Both the position numbers and the translations under genes were made by a program. Of a DNA stretch of 34,333 nucleotides, positions 14,711-21,896 are shown in pieces (position 1 is the first letter of the stretch; each line of letters opens with the position of its first letter). This DNA comes from a virus, in IMG/VR virus record IMGVR_UViG_3300030104_002411, positions 1-34,333 of that record; one strand, given 5' to 3'. The notes under the pieces were generated by a model. That model did no database searches, was not told the DNA's origin, and was given only the letters and a program-made list of their open reading frames with translations.

Positions 14711-14889
14711 GCTTTCACCTCCTCTAAATCTTCGTGATCTGTTCCTTCTGCTATAAAAGAAACATCATGCTCTCTTTTAAGATTAAATAGTTTTACACTA
14801 CCATCTTCGTTTAAAAGCTCGTTACCTTCTTCATCTTTCTTGCAGAATTGTATATCCCACACACATATATCTAAATCTTCGTAATTCAT
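14707..14889 (-). CDS. Small acidic hypothetical protein, 60 aa
   Basis: A short acidic protein (MNYEDLDICVWDIQFCKKDE...), overlapping both neighbours by ATGA. It contains a beta-like segment KLFNLKREHDVSFIAEG. Its end, EEVKA, is dictated by the GGAGGTGAAAGC ribosome site of the next gene. Acidic small early proteins can mimic DNA, but there is no direct evidence of that here. Confidence 0.6.
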   Translation of the reverse strand: MNYEDLDICVWDIQFCKKDEEGNELLNEDGSVKLFNLKREHDVSFIAEGTDHEDLEEVKA

Positions 14890-15107
14890 GCTTTCACCTC
14901 TAATTGTTTTAATACATCATTAGCCCAAGCAATTTGGTCTTTAGTAGAATTTGTATCAAGCAGAAAACCCTCTGCTTGTTTTTTTATTCTGGCTATTTTC
15001 TTTTCTTGCTTGAGCCTTTGTTTTTCTACATAGTCATAAAAACCTTTCTCAAAGTCTTTAACTTCTTTTTTGGTAACGCCTATACCTTCAAATGTAATTG
15101 GTTTCAT
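14886..15107 (-). CDS. Small helical basic protein, 73 aa
   Basis: The protein is a continuous charged helix in its first two-thirds (VEKQRLKQEKKIARIKKQ), probably coiled coil, followed by DTNSTKDQIAWANDVLKQL. The ATG follows AGGAGGTGAA. Both ends overlap neighbours by ATGA. It shares the C-terminal EVKA and a 15-base stop/start junction sequence with the following gene. The family is not recognised. Confidence 0.6.
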   Translation of the reverse strand: MKPITFEGIGVTKKEVKDFEKGFYDYVEKQRLKQEKKIARIKKQAEGFLLDTNSTKDQIAWANDVLKQLEVKA

Positions 15108-15301
15108 TTCACCTCCTTTTCTAAATCATCAACAGAATAACCCATATACCTTAATTGTCTTATTACTCGACTTTTACTCTCATGTGAAAGTTCATGCCAA
15201 AAGTCATTAGTAATCCATTGAATAACCTCTTCAAGTCTTTCAGTAGTGTCAAAGTTTTCAAACATAATTCTTTCTTTTGATTTTTTAATTAGTATCGCCA
15301 T
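15104..15301 (-). CDS. Small hypothetical protein, 65 aa
   Basis: The start at 15301 follows AGAGG at six bases and overlaps the upstream gene by 17 bases. A later Met (MFENFD) has a poorer site. The product has a Trp-rich helical middle (VIQWITNDFWHELSHESK) and ends EKEVK, written by the next gene's ribosome site. No motif is recognised. Confidence 0.55.
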   Translation of the reverse strand: MAILIKKSKERIMFENFDTTERLEEVIQWITNDFWHELSHESKSRVIRQLRYMGYSVDDLEKEVK

Positions 15302-15479
15302 TTTTTACCTCTTTTACTTCGTGGTTTTGCCAGTCTCCTTTATGAAGAAAATTAAATTTAGATCCGCCTGTCTTTTCTGCTTTCTGTATGGCCTCGAGTT
15401 TATCTTTAGCCATCACATCCAGGTAATAATAAACAGGCTGCATAGTTATAACTGTGTATTTCTTTTTTGGTTTAGTCAT
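15285..15479 (-). CDS. Small hypothetical protein, 64 aa
   Basis: A beta-alpha looking protein starting MTKPKKKYTVITMQPVYYYL, then a helix MAKDKLEAIQKAEKTGG. This beginning (strand then DKLEAI helix) resembles small phage proteins with a ferredoxin-like half fold, but I cannot name a family. The ATG overlaps the upstream stop (ATGA). Confidence 0.55.
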   Translation of the reverse strand: MTKPKKKYTVITMQPVYYYLDVMAKDKLEAIQKAEKTGGSKFNFLHKGDWQNHEVKEVKNGDTN

Positions 15480-15634
15480 CTCTTCACCCTCACAAAGTCC
15501 ATATAATCGGATTGTTCCCGTTTAGTCATTTCAACCCATAGGATTTTATTAAATGGTTTATCGTACTTCCTGGACATTCTACGAATGAATAGGTTGTGCA
15601 TGAATAGGTCTATATAGTTTTTTATATGCTTCAT
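15476..15634 (-). CDS. Small basic hypothetical protein, 52 aa
   Basis: The frame starts at an ATG overlapping the upstream stop by ATGA and ends overlapping the next start by ATGA. The product is basic (MKHIKNYIDLFMHNLFIRRM..., ending VRVKR), and its last codons contain the GAGGGTGAAGAG ribosome site of the next gene. GGGGGCAG lies just upstream of its own start. The family is not recognised. Confidence 0.55.
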   Translation of the reverse strand: MKHIKNYIDLFMHNLFIRRMSRKYDKPFNKILWVEMTKREQSDYMDFVRVKR

Positions 15635-16104
15635 GCTGCCCCCTGTGTTAAAAGAGCATTTATATCTTCTTTAATATAACCTGGTATTTCATTGGTAAGC
15701 CAAGCAGAGCCATACTTGTAAGGCTTTCCGTTCAAGTCATCATAAAGTAAATTAACTTTTTCTAACTGTTTACACTCCCAATTATAAAACTCAGCATTAG
15801 ATGGCCTTTTAATAGTATTTAAAAAAGCCATTTGTTTAGGTGTGCCTGGTGTGCAATCGTTTAAATGGTATTGTTTCCAGATAGAATATATTTTTAAAAA
15901 ATTACCATCATCTTTTAAATATTCATATAATTCGTCTAAATTTTGCCCACCGCTAATAATATCTGTTTGCAATCTGTTCCAAATATTGCCACTAGCAGAA
16001 AATTTAGTGCCATCAAAATTAACCTCTACTGTTACAAGATTATTTTTATTACCTGCTTTATTGCCATCATAAAAAATTTTCCCAAAGTTAAATATTCTTT
16101 TCAT
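15631..16104 (-). CDS. Conserved phage hypothetical protein, 157 aa
   Basis: This is the largest product of the leftward operon. The N-terminal half reads as beta-rich (FGKIFYDGNKA...LVTVEVNF). The middle holds IWKQYHLNDCTPGTPKQ, which resembles a segment (IW..WHLND...GTP.Q) seen in many hypothetical phage proteins. TAAGGAGAAAGGAGA gives a strong ribosome site. It lies directly after a terminator, so its expression depends on read-through from 16337 or an unseen promoter. The function is unknown. Confidence 0.7.
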   Translation of the reverse strand: MKRIFNFGKIFYDGNKAGNKNNLVTVEVNFDGTKFSASGNIWNRLQTDIISGGQNLDELYEYLKDDGNFLKIYSIWKQYHLNDCTPGTPKQMAFLNTIKRPSNAEFYNWECKQLEKVNLLYDDLNGKPYKYGSAWLTNEIPGYIKEDINALLTQGAA

Positions 16105-16122
16105 TCTCCTTTCTCCTTAAAT

Positions 16123-16148
16123 AAAAAAGGTAGCCGTTATTGGCTACC
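16123..16148 (-). terminator. Rho-independent terminator/attenuator inside leftward operon
   Basis: On the minus strand GGTAGCC-AATAAC-GGCTACC is followed by TTTTTT. The stem of seven perfect pairs and the T-run are textbook. The stop codon of the 66-aa gene lies in the loop. The downstream ribosome site begins within about 20 bases, leaving little room for a new promoter. Confidence 0.8.
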
Positions 16149-16337
16149 TAATACTTCGCCTGTTGCTTCTCTAAATCTTTTAACATCAAAATTTGCATTT
16201 TCTGATTTTAGAAAATCGCAAAGTTGATTTAAAAATATACCTCTCTCTATGACATGCATAGGATTATTTCTAACATTGGCTAGTCTTGAATTGTCTTTTA
16301 TTAATTCAGCTAGTTTTATGAAATGCTTTCTAGTCAT
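16137..16337 (-). CDS. Conserved small phage protein, 66 aa, first of leftward operon
   Basis: The sequence MTRKHFIKLAELIKDNSR... ending CDFLKSENANFDVKRFREATG matches a recurrent phage microprotein pattern (MTRKHF..LA..I; C.....N..FD..RF..A.G). Its function is unknown. It is the promoter-proximal gene of the leftward operon, and a terminator overlaps its stop, so it is likely expressed more than the nine genes that follow. AGAGAGA precedes the ATG. Confidence 0.7.
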   Translation of the reverse strand: MTRKHFIKLAELIKDNSRLANVRNNPMHVIERGIFLNQLCDFLKSENANFDVKRFREATGEVLGSQ

Positions 16338-16490
16338 TCTCTCTTTTCTCTGCCTACTTAATTGTAGGTATGTGTAAAATTGTGAATCATTGGGAAGTAT
16401 TATGCAATAGTTTAGAGTAAAAAAAGGTATGTTTTTTTTCTCTATGGTTTGTAAAGTGCTAAAATAAAGGCATTAAAAGCATTAAAAATT
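16338..16490. promoter_or_regulatory. Divergent early-left / late-right control region
   Basis: This 153-base gap separates the leftward operon from the late genes. An inverted repeat CCTAC-TTAATT-GTAGG lies at 16353-16368, placed to act as an operator for the leftward promoter. A -10-like TAAAAT (16460-16465) faces the terminase side, but no good -35 is visible. The late promoter may need an activator. Confidence 0.45.
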
Positions 16491-17000
16491 ATGCAAATGG
16501 TAGAGAAAAAACAAAAAAAACTGGGTAGAAAACTTATTTCTTTCGAAAATGAAGAGTTAGAAAAATTAAAACATTTTGCTGGTTTAGGATTAAATCAAGC
16601 AGAACTTGCTTCTGTAATGGGCATTTCAGAAAGCACTCTAAGACGCAGGAAAAAAGATTCTGAACTTTTTGAAAGGTATATGAGGGAGGGAAGAACAAAA
16701 GCTCTTACAGATGTTGCTAATGCTTTGTATGTGAACGCAACAGTTGAAAACAATGTACAAGCCCAGCAATTCTTCCTCCGCAACAGGAAACCAGAGGAAT
16801 GGAACAAAGACCAAAAGGTATCAGTTGAACATACAGTGGATCTAAAAAATGTAATAGATAACGCCAGAGAACGACTAGGCAACGACCAGGAACATATAAT
16901 AGAAGCTAAGACTGTTGATATAAAAGAGATACAAGCAGTAAAGGCTAAGTCTCAACAAGGAATTAACCCTCAAATTAAGGAGAACAAAGACAAGAAATAA
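16491..17000 (+). CDS. terS: Terminase small subunit, 169 aa
   Basis: The N-terminal domain has a helix-turn-helix (LNQAELASVMGISESTLRRR, about residues 34-53). It is followed by FERYMREGRTKALTDVANALY and FFLRNRKPEEWN, the usual core of small terminase subunits. The C-terminal ~60 residues are charged and helical. TerS recognises the packaging site and stimulates TerL. TerL lies about 800 bases downstream, separated by a two-TM gene and a methyltransferase. The start could also be the Met two codons in (16497). No good ribosome site precedes either. Confidence 0.75.
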   Translation: MQMVEKKQKKLGRKLISFENEELEKLKHFAGLGLNQAELASVMGISESTLRRRKKDSELFERYMREGRTKALTDVANALYVNATVENNVQAQQFFLRNRKPEEWNKDQKVSVEHTVDLKNVIDNARERLGNDQEHIIEAKTVDIKEIQAVKAKSQQGINPQIKENKDKK

Positions 17001-17003
17001 ATA

Positions 17004-17069
17004 GGGCGGGGTCGTTTATTCTCTCTCTTTTCAATTTTACCCGTTGAAAATCACCGAATGACCCCCCCC
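17004..17069. other. Nested GC-rich hairpin between terS and the two-TM gene
   Basis: GGGCGGGGTCGTT (17004-17016) can pair with AATGACCCCCCCC (17057-17069), with only a C:C mismatch and one G:T. Inside it, TTTTCAA (17028-17034) pairs perfectly with TTGAAAA (17044-17050). Such G and C runs are exceptional in this genome. It could be a transcription stop, a regulatory RNA or a packaging site. Confidence 0.6.
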
Positions 17070-17075
17070 TTTAAT

Positions 17076-17123
17076 TTATCGGCAGTAGTATCGTATATGT
17101 AAGTGTTGCGATAATTTTTTTTT
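17076..17123 (+). terminator. Weak hairpin plus T9 tract
   Basis: TTATCG (17076-17081) or TATCG (17089-17093) can pair with CGATA(A) at 17109-17114, immediately followed by nine T residues. The stems are short and the loops long, so termination is uncertain. The T-tract runs up to the start of the next gene. Confidence 0.3.
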
Positions 17124-17127
17124 AGTT

Positions 17128-17340
17128 ATGAAAATAGATAGGAAAGCCATGGAAGAATCAGTCACCGATACAATACTAGGTGCAGCGTTTAACTTCCCAA
17201 TCTCATGGGCCACACTCGCTGCTTGTTTGGCATTTACAACAGATCCACTAAAGATCGCTGTTATACAACTTATGGTTTTAACATTAGCTGCAATTATAAG
17301 ACGTTATTACACACGCTTATATTTCAAAAGTAAGGAATAA
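17128..17340 (+). CDS. Two-TM small membrane protein (DUF7220-like), 70 aa
   Basis: Two hydrophobic helices are visible (about residues 23-37 and 41-60), with the basic ending IIRRYYTRLYFKSKE inside. The layout and ending resemble a family of small phage membrane proteins placed near terminase genes. A holin-like role is possible, but a better holin candidate lies at 22603. The ATG is preceded by a T-tract and no Shine-Dalgarno sequence. Confidence 0.6.
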   Translation: MKIDRKAMEESVTDTILGAAFNFPISWATLAACLAFTTDPLKIAVIQLMVLTLAAIIRRYYTRLYFKSKE

Positions 17341-17354
17341 GAGAGGATAAAGAT

Positions 17355-17810
17355 ATTAGTAATAAAAAACCAAAAGATAATAAGTTTCACAAAGGCAACG
17401 GTGCTGATGGTAAACACTATTGGCTAACCCCCCCAGAAGTTTACACAGAACTTAACGAAGAATTTAATTTTAATTTTGACCCATGTCCTTATCCATTACC
17501 AGAAGGATTTGATGGCTTAACTTGTGAATGGGGAGAATCAAATTATTGTAATCCGCCATTTGGTTCAATCATGCACGAAGGCAAAAAGAAAGGACCAACA
17601 GCTTGGGCTAGAAAAGCAATAGAAGAACACAAAAAAGGCAAAGACGTTGTTATGGTTTACCCTATGGATAAATGGGTGTTAATGATGATTGAAGCTGGTG
17701 CAGAAATTAGAAACTTAGGCGATGTTAAATGGTTGGCCACTGAAGATAAATCGCAAGGAAAAGGTCTAGGAAGGCATATAGCTTGTTTTGTCTTAAAACA
17801 TAAAGAATGA
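17355..17810 (+). CDS. Dam-type DNA adenine-N6 methyltransferase, 151 aa, apparent AUU start
   Basis: The product matches the compact phage Dam family (PF05869): YWLTPPEVYTELNEEFNF, DPCPYPLPEGFDGL, the catalytic NPPF motif (SNYCNPPFGS), then WARKAIEEHKKGKDVVMVYP. No ATG, GTG, TTG or CTG lies in frame before NPPF. The first ATG (17571) falls after the catalytic motif. ATT at 17355 lies eight bases from GAGAGG, gives MSNKKPKDNK... and a normal family length. The stop overlaps the TerL start by ATGA. It would methylate adenine, perhaps guarding phage DNA. A C7 run lies near the N-terminus. Confidence 0.75.
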   Translation: MSNKKPKDNKFHKGNGADGKHYWLTPPEVYTELNEEFNFNFDPCPYPLPEGFDGLTCEWGESNYCNPPFGSIMHEGKKKGPTAWARKAIEEHKKGKDVVMVYPMDKWVLMMIEAGAEIRNLGDVKWLATEDKSQGKGLGRHIACFVLKHKE

Positions 17811-19339
17811 AATACTCAGCCAAACAAGAACAAGAACTAATGACCGACATCTGGTCGCCTGCTGTCAAAGACAGTCCACTAAACTTCGTTAAGTTCATCT
17901 TCCCCTGGGGTCAGAAAGACACCCCCCTCGAAGATTTCACTGGCCCAAGAGCATGGCAAGAAAAAATTTTATTAGAAATTGGCACACACATACAACGCAA
18001 CCATGGCAAAGTCACCCCAGAGATGTTCCGCCTTGCTGTAGCATCCGGTCGGGGTATCGGTAAATCAGCCTTAGTCGCTTGGCTCATACTCTGGATGCTC
18101 TCTACCCGCATGGGGTCAACCATCATTGTTACCGCCAACACCGAACAACAGCTGCGCTCAAGAACCTGGGCGGAACTCGGTAAGTGGCTCACCCTCGCTA
18201 TCAACTCGCACTGGTTTAATAAGACAGCCACCACGATCAAACCCGCAGGCTGGTATGAAGAAGCCCTCATTCGAGACTTACAAATCGACACTGGCTACTA
18301 CTACGCCCAAGCCCAACTTTGGAGTGAAGAAAACCCCGATGCTTTCGCTGGTGTCCACTCCAACTACGGTGTCTTATTAATAATGGATGAAGCCAGTGGT
18401 ATTCCATCACCCATCTACTCAGTCTCGGAAGGTTTCTTTTCCGAACCAACGCAAAACAGATTTTGGTGTGCTTTCTCCAACCCCAGAAGAAACACTGGTC
18501 CGTTCTACGACAGCTTCCACTCTAACAAGAAATACTGGCACACCGAACAAATTGATTCCCGTTCAGTCGAAAACACTGACACTCAACTATTCAATCGTAT
18601 GCTCGAACAATACGGAGAAGATTCAACTGTTGCTCGGGTCGAAGTGCTCGGAGAATTTCCAAGAGCCGATGATGATGCGGTCATCCCTATCGAACTAGCT
18701 AGAGCTGCCGTTGACCGAGACGTAAGCATTACCGCTTCCGATCCAATCGTTTGGGGTTTAGACGTAGCCAGGTTCGGTGGTGACAATACTGCCCTCTGCA
18801 AACGCCAAGGTAATACTGTTACCGAAATTAAAACTTTTAAATCTATGGATTTAATGCAACTATGTGGAGCGATTAATAACGAGTATGAAGAATGTACGGC
18901 CTTAGAAACACCGCAAGAAATCCTAATAGACTCCATCGGTCTGGGATCTGGGGTGGTCGATAGACTAGCTGAACTCAATCTACCCGCTAGAGGGGTGAAT
19001 GTGTCAGAGTCTCCTGCCAGCAAAAAGAAATTTATTAATTTGCGAGCTGAACTTTGGTTTCAAATTAAAGAGTGGTTGGCCCAACGTAACTGCCGACTAC
19101 CCAGCGATGATGAATTGATAGCTGAATTGGTTGCACCTAGCTATTCATATAATTCATCAGGTAAGATAAAAATAGAAAGTAAAGAACAAATGAAGAAACG
19201 TGGATTGAAGTCACCAGATAAAGCTGATGCTCTAGCGTTGACAATGGCAAGTTCTGCCGTAACTTTTTCGGGAAATTCATCATTTATGGGGTATAATTTC
19301 AAAAGACCACTCAAATCAAAAATTTTTCGAGTAGGATAA
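17807..19339 (+). CDS. terL: Terminase large subunit, 510 aa
   Basis: The packaging motor and nuclease. Walker A is SGRGIGKS (residues 80-87, Lys86) and Walker B is LLIMDEA (190-196, Asp194/Glu195). The nuclease domain has VWGLDVARFGGDNT (Asp319), ILIDSIGLGSG (Asp375) and SPDKADALAL (Asp474), the three acidic metal ligands. The length is typical. The first ~1.2 kb uses many C-ending codons, unlike the neighbouring genes, while the last ~300 bases return to A/T-ending codons, hinting at a mosaic origin. It overlaps the methyltransferase gene by ATGA and is followed by the portal gene. Confidence 0.95.
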   Translation: MKYSAKQEQELMTDIWSPAVKDSPLNFVKFIFPWGQKDTPLEDFTGPRAWQEKILLEIGTHIQRNHGKVTPEMFRLAVASGRGIGKSALVAWLILWMLSTRMGSTIIVTANTEQQLRSRTWAELGKWLTLAINSHWFNKTATTIKPAGWYEEALIRDLQIDTGYYYAQAQLWSEENPDAFAGVHSNYGVLLIMDEASGIPSPIYSVSEGFFSEPTQNRFWCAFSNPRRNTGPFYDSFHSNKKYWHTEQIDSRSVENTDTQLFNRMLEQYGEDSTVARVEVLGEFPRADDDAVIPIELARAAVDRDVSITASDPIVWGLDVARFGGDNTALCKRQGNTVTEIKTFKSMDLMQLCGAINNEYEECTALETPQEILIDSIGLGSGVVDRLAELNLPARGVNVSESPASKKKFINLRAELWFQIKEWLAQRNCRLPSDDELIAELVAPSYSYNSSGKIKIESKEQMKKRGLKSPDKADALALTMASSAVTFSGNSSFMGYNFKRPLKSKIFRVG

Positions 19340-19343
19340 TTTT

Positions 19344-21467
19344 ATGAAAGAATACAAAGATCAATTAGAAAATGCAAGCTATGATGACCTAGAAAGCTGC
19401 ATACAAGCCGAATACGATGATGCCAAAGATTATATTGACCAAGTAGGTGAAGATAGAGCCGAAGCCACAGAATATTATCTTGGTCACGAACCAGAAGGTT
19501 CAAGCGAAATGCAATCCGAATTTGTTTCAACCGATGTCAGAGACACAATCTTATTTATGCTACCTTCCATCATGCGAACTTTCTTTGGTACTAAGAAGTC
19601 CGTAGAGTTCGTACCAACCAATCCAGAAGATGTACCGATAGCAGAACAACAAACCAATTACATAAACTACATCATTCAAGAAAAGAACAATGGTTTTAAA
19701 ATATTCTACGATGCTTTCAAAGATGCTTTGATTAGAAAGACTGGTTATGTCAAAGCCTTTTGGGATGACAGCATATCAGTTAGCAACCACGAATACACAG
19801 GTTTAGATAAACAATCTAGAGATGCACTACTGCTCGATAAAGATGTAGAGATAGTAGAAGAAAAAGTTGAAACAGAAATGATGATGGTCATGGATGAAGC
19901 AACAGGCGAACAAGTTGAGCAAGAGTTTCCAGTCCGCTATGACCTTAAAATTAGAAGAGTCAAAAAGAAAAACCAAGTGGTTATTGAATCAATACCACCT
20001 GAAGAAGTTTTAATCTCTAGAGATGCTAGAGATTTAGAATCAGCAAGCTACGTTGCTCACCGTATGATTAAGACAGTGAGTGAATTAGTTGCTATGGGTT
20101 ACGACCAAGAAGATATGGAACAGTATGCAGGGTCAGGTAATATGCTTGATGCAGATTCTTACGATGAAGAAAATGCCAGAAACCCATACGCTGATAACGA
20201 GCTTGATAGCCCAGATCCAAAAAACAAAAACGTATTATACGTTGAACATTATTTAAATTATGATTTAGATGGCGATGGCATAGACGAACGAATTAGGGTT
20301 TGTACTGCTGGTAACGGTGTAAATGTGGTACACGTCTCCCCTTGGGATGATCTACCAATAGTTCTCTTTTCTCCTGATCCCGAACCACACACTTCGATTG
20401 GTAGTTGTCCAGCAGATTATCTAATGCCTATTCAAAGAGCAAAATCTCAGATTATGAGAGACACACTCGACAGTTTAGGTCACGCCATCTTCCCAAGAAT
20501 GGGTATAGTAGAAGGGCAAGTCAATGTTGATGATGTCCTTAACACCGATATTGGCCAACCAATTAGAATGAGAGCACCAGGTATGGTCCAACCATTCGCT
20601 GTGCCTTTTGTTGGTAAAGAAGCCTTCCCAGTTTTAGGTTACTTAGATGAATCAAAAGAAAACCGTAGTGGTGTTTCTAAAGCTAGTGCTGGTTTAAACG
20701 CTGATGCTCTACAAAGCTCAACTGCTCAAGCAGTCTCAGCCACAATGTCAGGAGCACAAGGCAGAATAGAACTAATCTGCCGTCATTTCGCTGAAAGCGG
20801 TATGAAAGCATTATTCAAATTGGTTTATCGTTTAATCATTAAACACCAAGAACAACAAGAAATGGTCAGACTTAATAATAGTTTTGTACCAATAGACCCA
20901 CGTTTTTGGGATGCTGATAAAGATGTGTCTATTAATATAGCTCTATCACCATCAAGCGATGCAGAGAAAATTAATTTCTTGTTACAGCTTTCCCAAAAGC
21001 AAGAACAAATCCTACAAACCCTAGGTCCAAGTAATCCATTGGTATCACTACAACAGTATGCCAATACTTTAGGCAAGGTGATTGAGATGTCAGGTTTCAA
21101 AGATGTTGATGCCTTTATCAATCCTCAAGTACCACCTATGCCACCACAACCTGAACAGCAAAAACCTGATCCTGCTGAACTGCTTGCACAAGCTGAACTA
21201 CAGAAAGCTCAAGTCCAAGCTCAGAAGGCTATGATAGATGCTGAAACAGATCGTATGAAAATCTTAATGGAAGATGATAGACAACGTGACGAAGCTGAAG
21301 CAGACATGATGATTAAGTCTGCTGAACTACAAGCTAAATTTGGTGCACAGATCAATCAGGCTGAAATTAAAGCTCTGATGGAACGTGATAGAGAAGTAAT
21401 TAGACAAGTTGCTAAAACACAAGCACAAGGATTATTTAACAATGGCGGACAGCAAGGCAACCAATAA
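19344..21467 (+). CDS. Portal protein (P22/SU10-like), 707 aa
   Basis: A long acidic portal protein that forms the dodecameric DNA gate at one capsid vertex. The N-terminus (DDAKDYIDQVGEDRAEATEYYLG) and SEFVSTDVRDTILFMLPSIM are hallmark segments of the P22-type head-tail connector family. The last ~110 residues are a continuous Ala/Gln/Lys-rich helix (AELLAQAELQKAQVQAQK...), likely the barrel that extends into the capsid. AGGAT precedes the ATG, and it follows TerL by four bases. The function is well supported by order: terminase, portal, scaffold, capsid. Confidence 0.9.
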   Translation: MKEYKDQLENASYDDLESCIQAEYDDAKDYIDQVGEDRAEATEYYLGHEPEGSSEMQSEFVSTDVRDTILFMLPSIMRTFFGTKKSVEFVPTNPEDVPIAEQQTNYINYIIQEKNNGFKIFYDAFKDALIRKTGYVKAFWDDSISVSNHEYTGLDKQSRDALLLDKDVEIVEEKVETEMMMVMDEATGEQVEQEFPVRYDLKIRRVKKKNQVVIESIPPEEVLISRDARDLESASYVAHRMIKTVSELVAMGYDQEDMEQYAGSGNMLDADSYDEENARNPYADNELDSPDPKNKNVLYVEHYLNYDLDGDGIDERIRVCTAGNGVNVVHVSPWDDLPIVLFSPDPEPHTSIGSCPADYLMPIQRAKSQIMRDTLDSLGHAIFPRMGIVEGQVNVDDVLNTDIGQPIRMRAPGMVQPFAVPFVGKEAFPVLGYLDESKENRSGVSKASAGLNADALQSSTAQAVSATMSGAQGRIELICRHFAESGMKALFKLVYRLIIKHQEQQEMVRLNNSFVPIDPRFWDADKDVSINIALSPSSDAEKINFLLQLSQKQEQILQTLGPSNPLVSLQQYANTLGKVIEMSGFKDVDAFINPQVPPMPPQPEQQKPDPAELLAQAELQKAQVQAQKAMIDAETDRMKILMEDDRQRDEAEADMMIKSAELQAKFGAQINQAEIKALMERDREVIRQVAKTQAQGLFNNGGQQGNQ

Positions 21468-21630
21468 AAGTTATTTTATTGAAATACAAGACGGTGATGA
21501 CATCTACACAGGCGAGAACATCACTGCTCAAAACAAAGAAGAAGCAGAACTAAAAGCTATGATCTTATTTGGCTTCTTGCTTTCTGATGATGCAGAAATA
21601 ATTACCTTTGAGGAGAACAAGATACACTAA
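21442..21630 (+). CDS. Small acidic protein, 62 aa
   Basis: I choose the ATG at 21442 (MADSKATNKSYF), with AAGGA upstream. A TTG at 21409 would extend it further into the portal gene. The product is an acidic strand-helix protein (FIEIQDGDDIYTGENITA, EEAELKAMILFGF). It overlaps the portal gene by 26 bases and the next gene by one. The family is not recognised. Confidence 0.55.
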   Translation: MADSKATNKSYFIEIQDGDDIYTGENITAQNKEEAELKAMILFGFLLSDDAEIITFEENKIH

Positions 21631-21887
21631 TGAAAGACTCAAGATTAAAAAGAGCAGGTGTATCTGGTTTCAACAAACCTAAACGTACACCAGGTCATAA
21701 AACAAAATCCCATGTAGTTGTTGCTAAAGAAGGCGATAAAATTAAAACTATTCGCTTTGGTCAGCAAGGCAAAACAGGCGATAAAACTATGACGAAAAGA
21801 GCTAAATCATTCAAAGCTCGTCATGGTAAAAATATTGCTAAAGGTAAAATGTCAGCAGCTTACTGGGCTAACAAAGTAAAATGGTAG
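21630..21887 (+). CDS. Conserved Lys-rich small protein, 85 aa
   Basis: A very basic protein: RLKRAGVSGFNKPKRTPGH, SHVVVAKEG, IRFGQQG, KSFKARHGKNIAKGKMSAAY and WANKVKW. This string of motifs recurs in many marine phages, cyanophages among them, close to structural genes. Its function is unknown, and the charge and strong conservation suggest binding of nucleic acid or packaging inside the capsid. It overlaps its upstream neighbour by one base. Confidence 0.75.
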   Translation: MKDSRLKRAGVSGFNKPKRTPGHKTKSHVVVAKEGDKIKTIRFGQQGKTGDKTMTKRAKSFKARHGKNIAKGKMSAAYWANKVKW

Positions 21888-21896
21888 GAGTATATT

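Noticed and set aside
17571-17810. 79-aa methyltransferase-like fragment starting at the first ATG
   Set aside because: It would begin after the catalytic NPPF motif. The open frame extends upstream with all family motifs, so the short form is not the real gene.
18583-19023. Leftward 146-aa open frame inside terL
   Set aside because: It is antisense to conserved terminase motifs, has no ribosome site or overlap logic, and its Ser-rich content is typical of a shadow frame.
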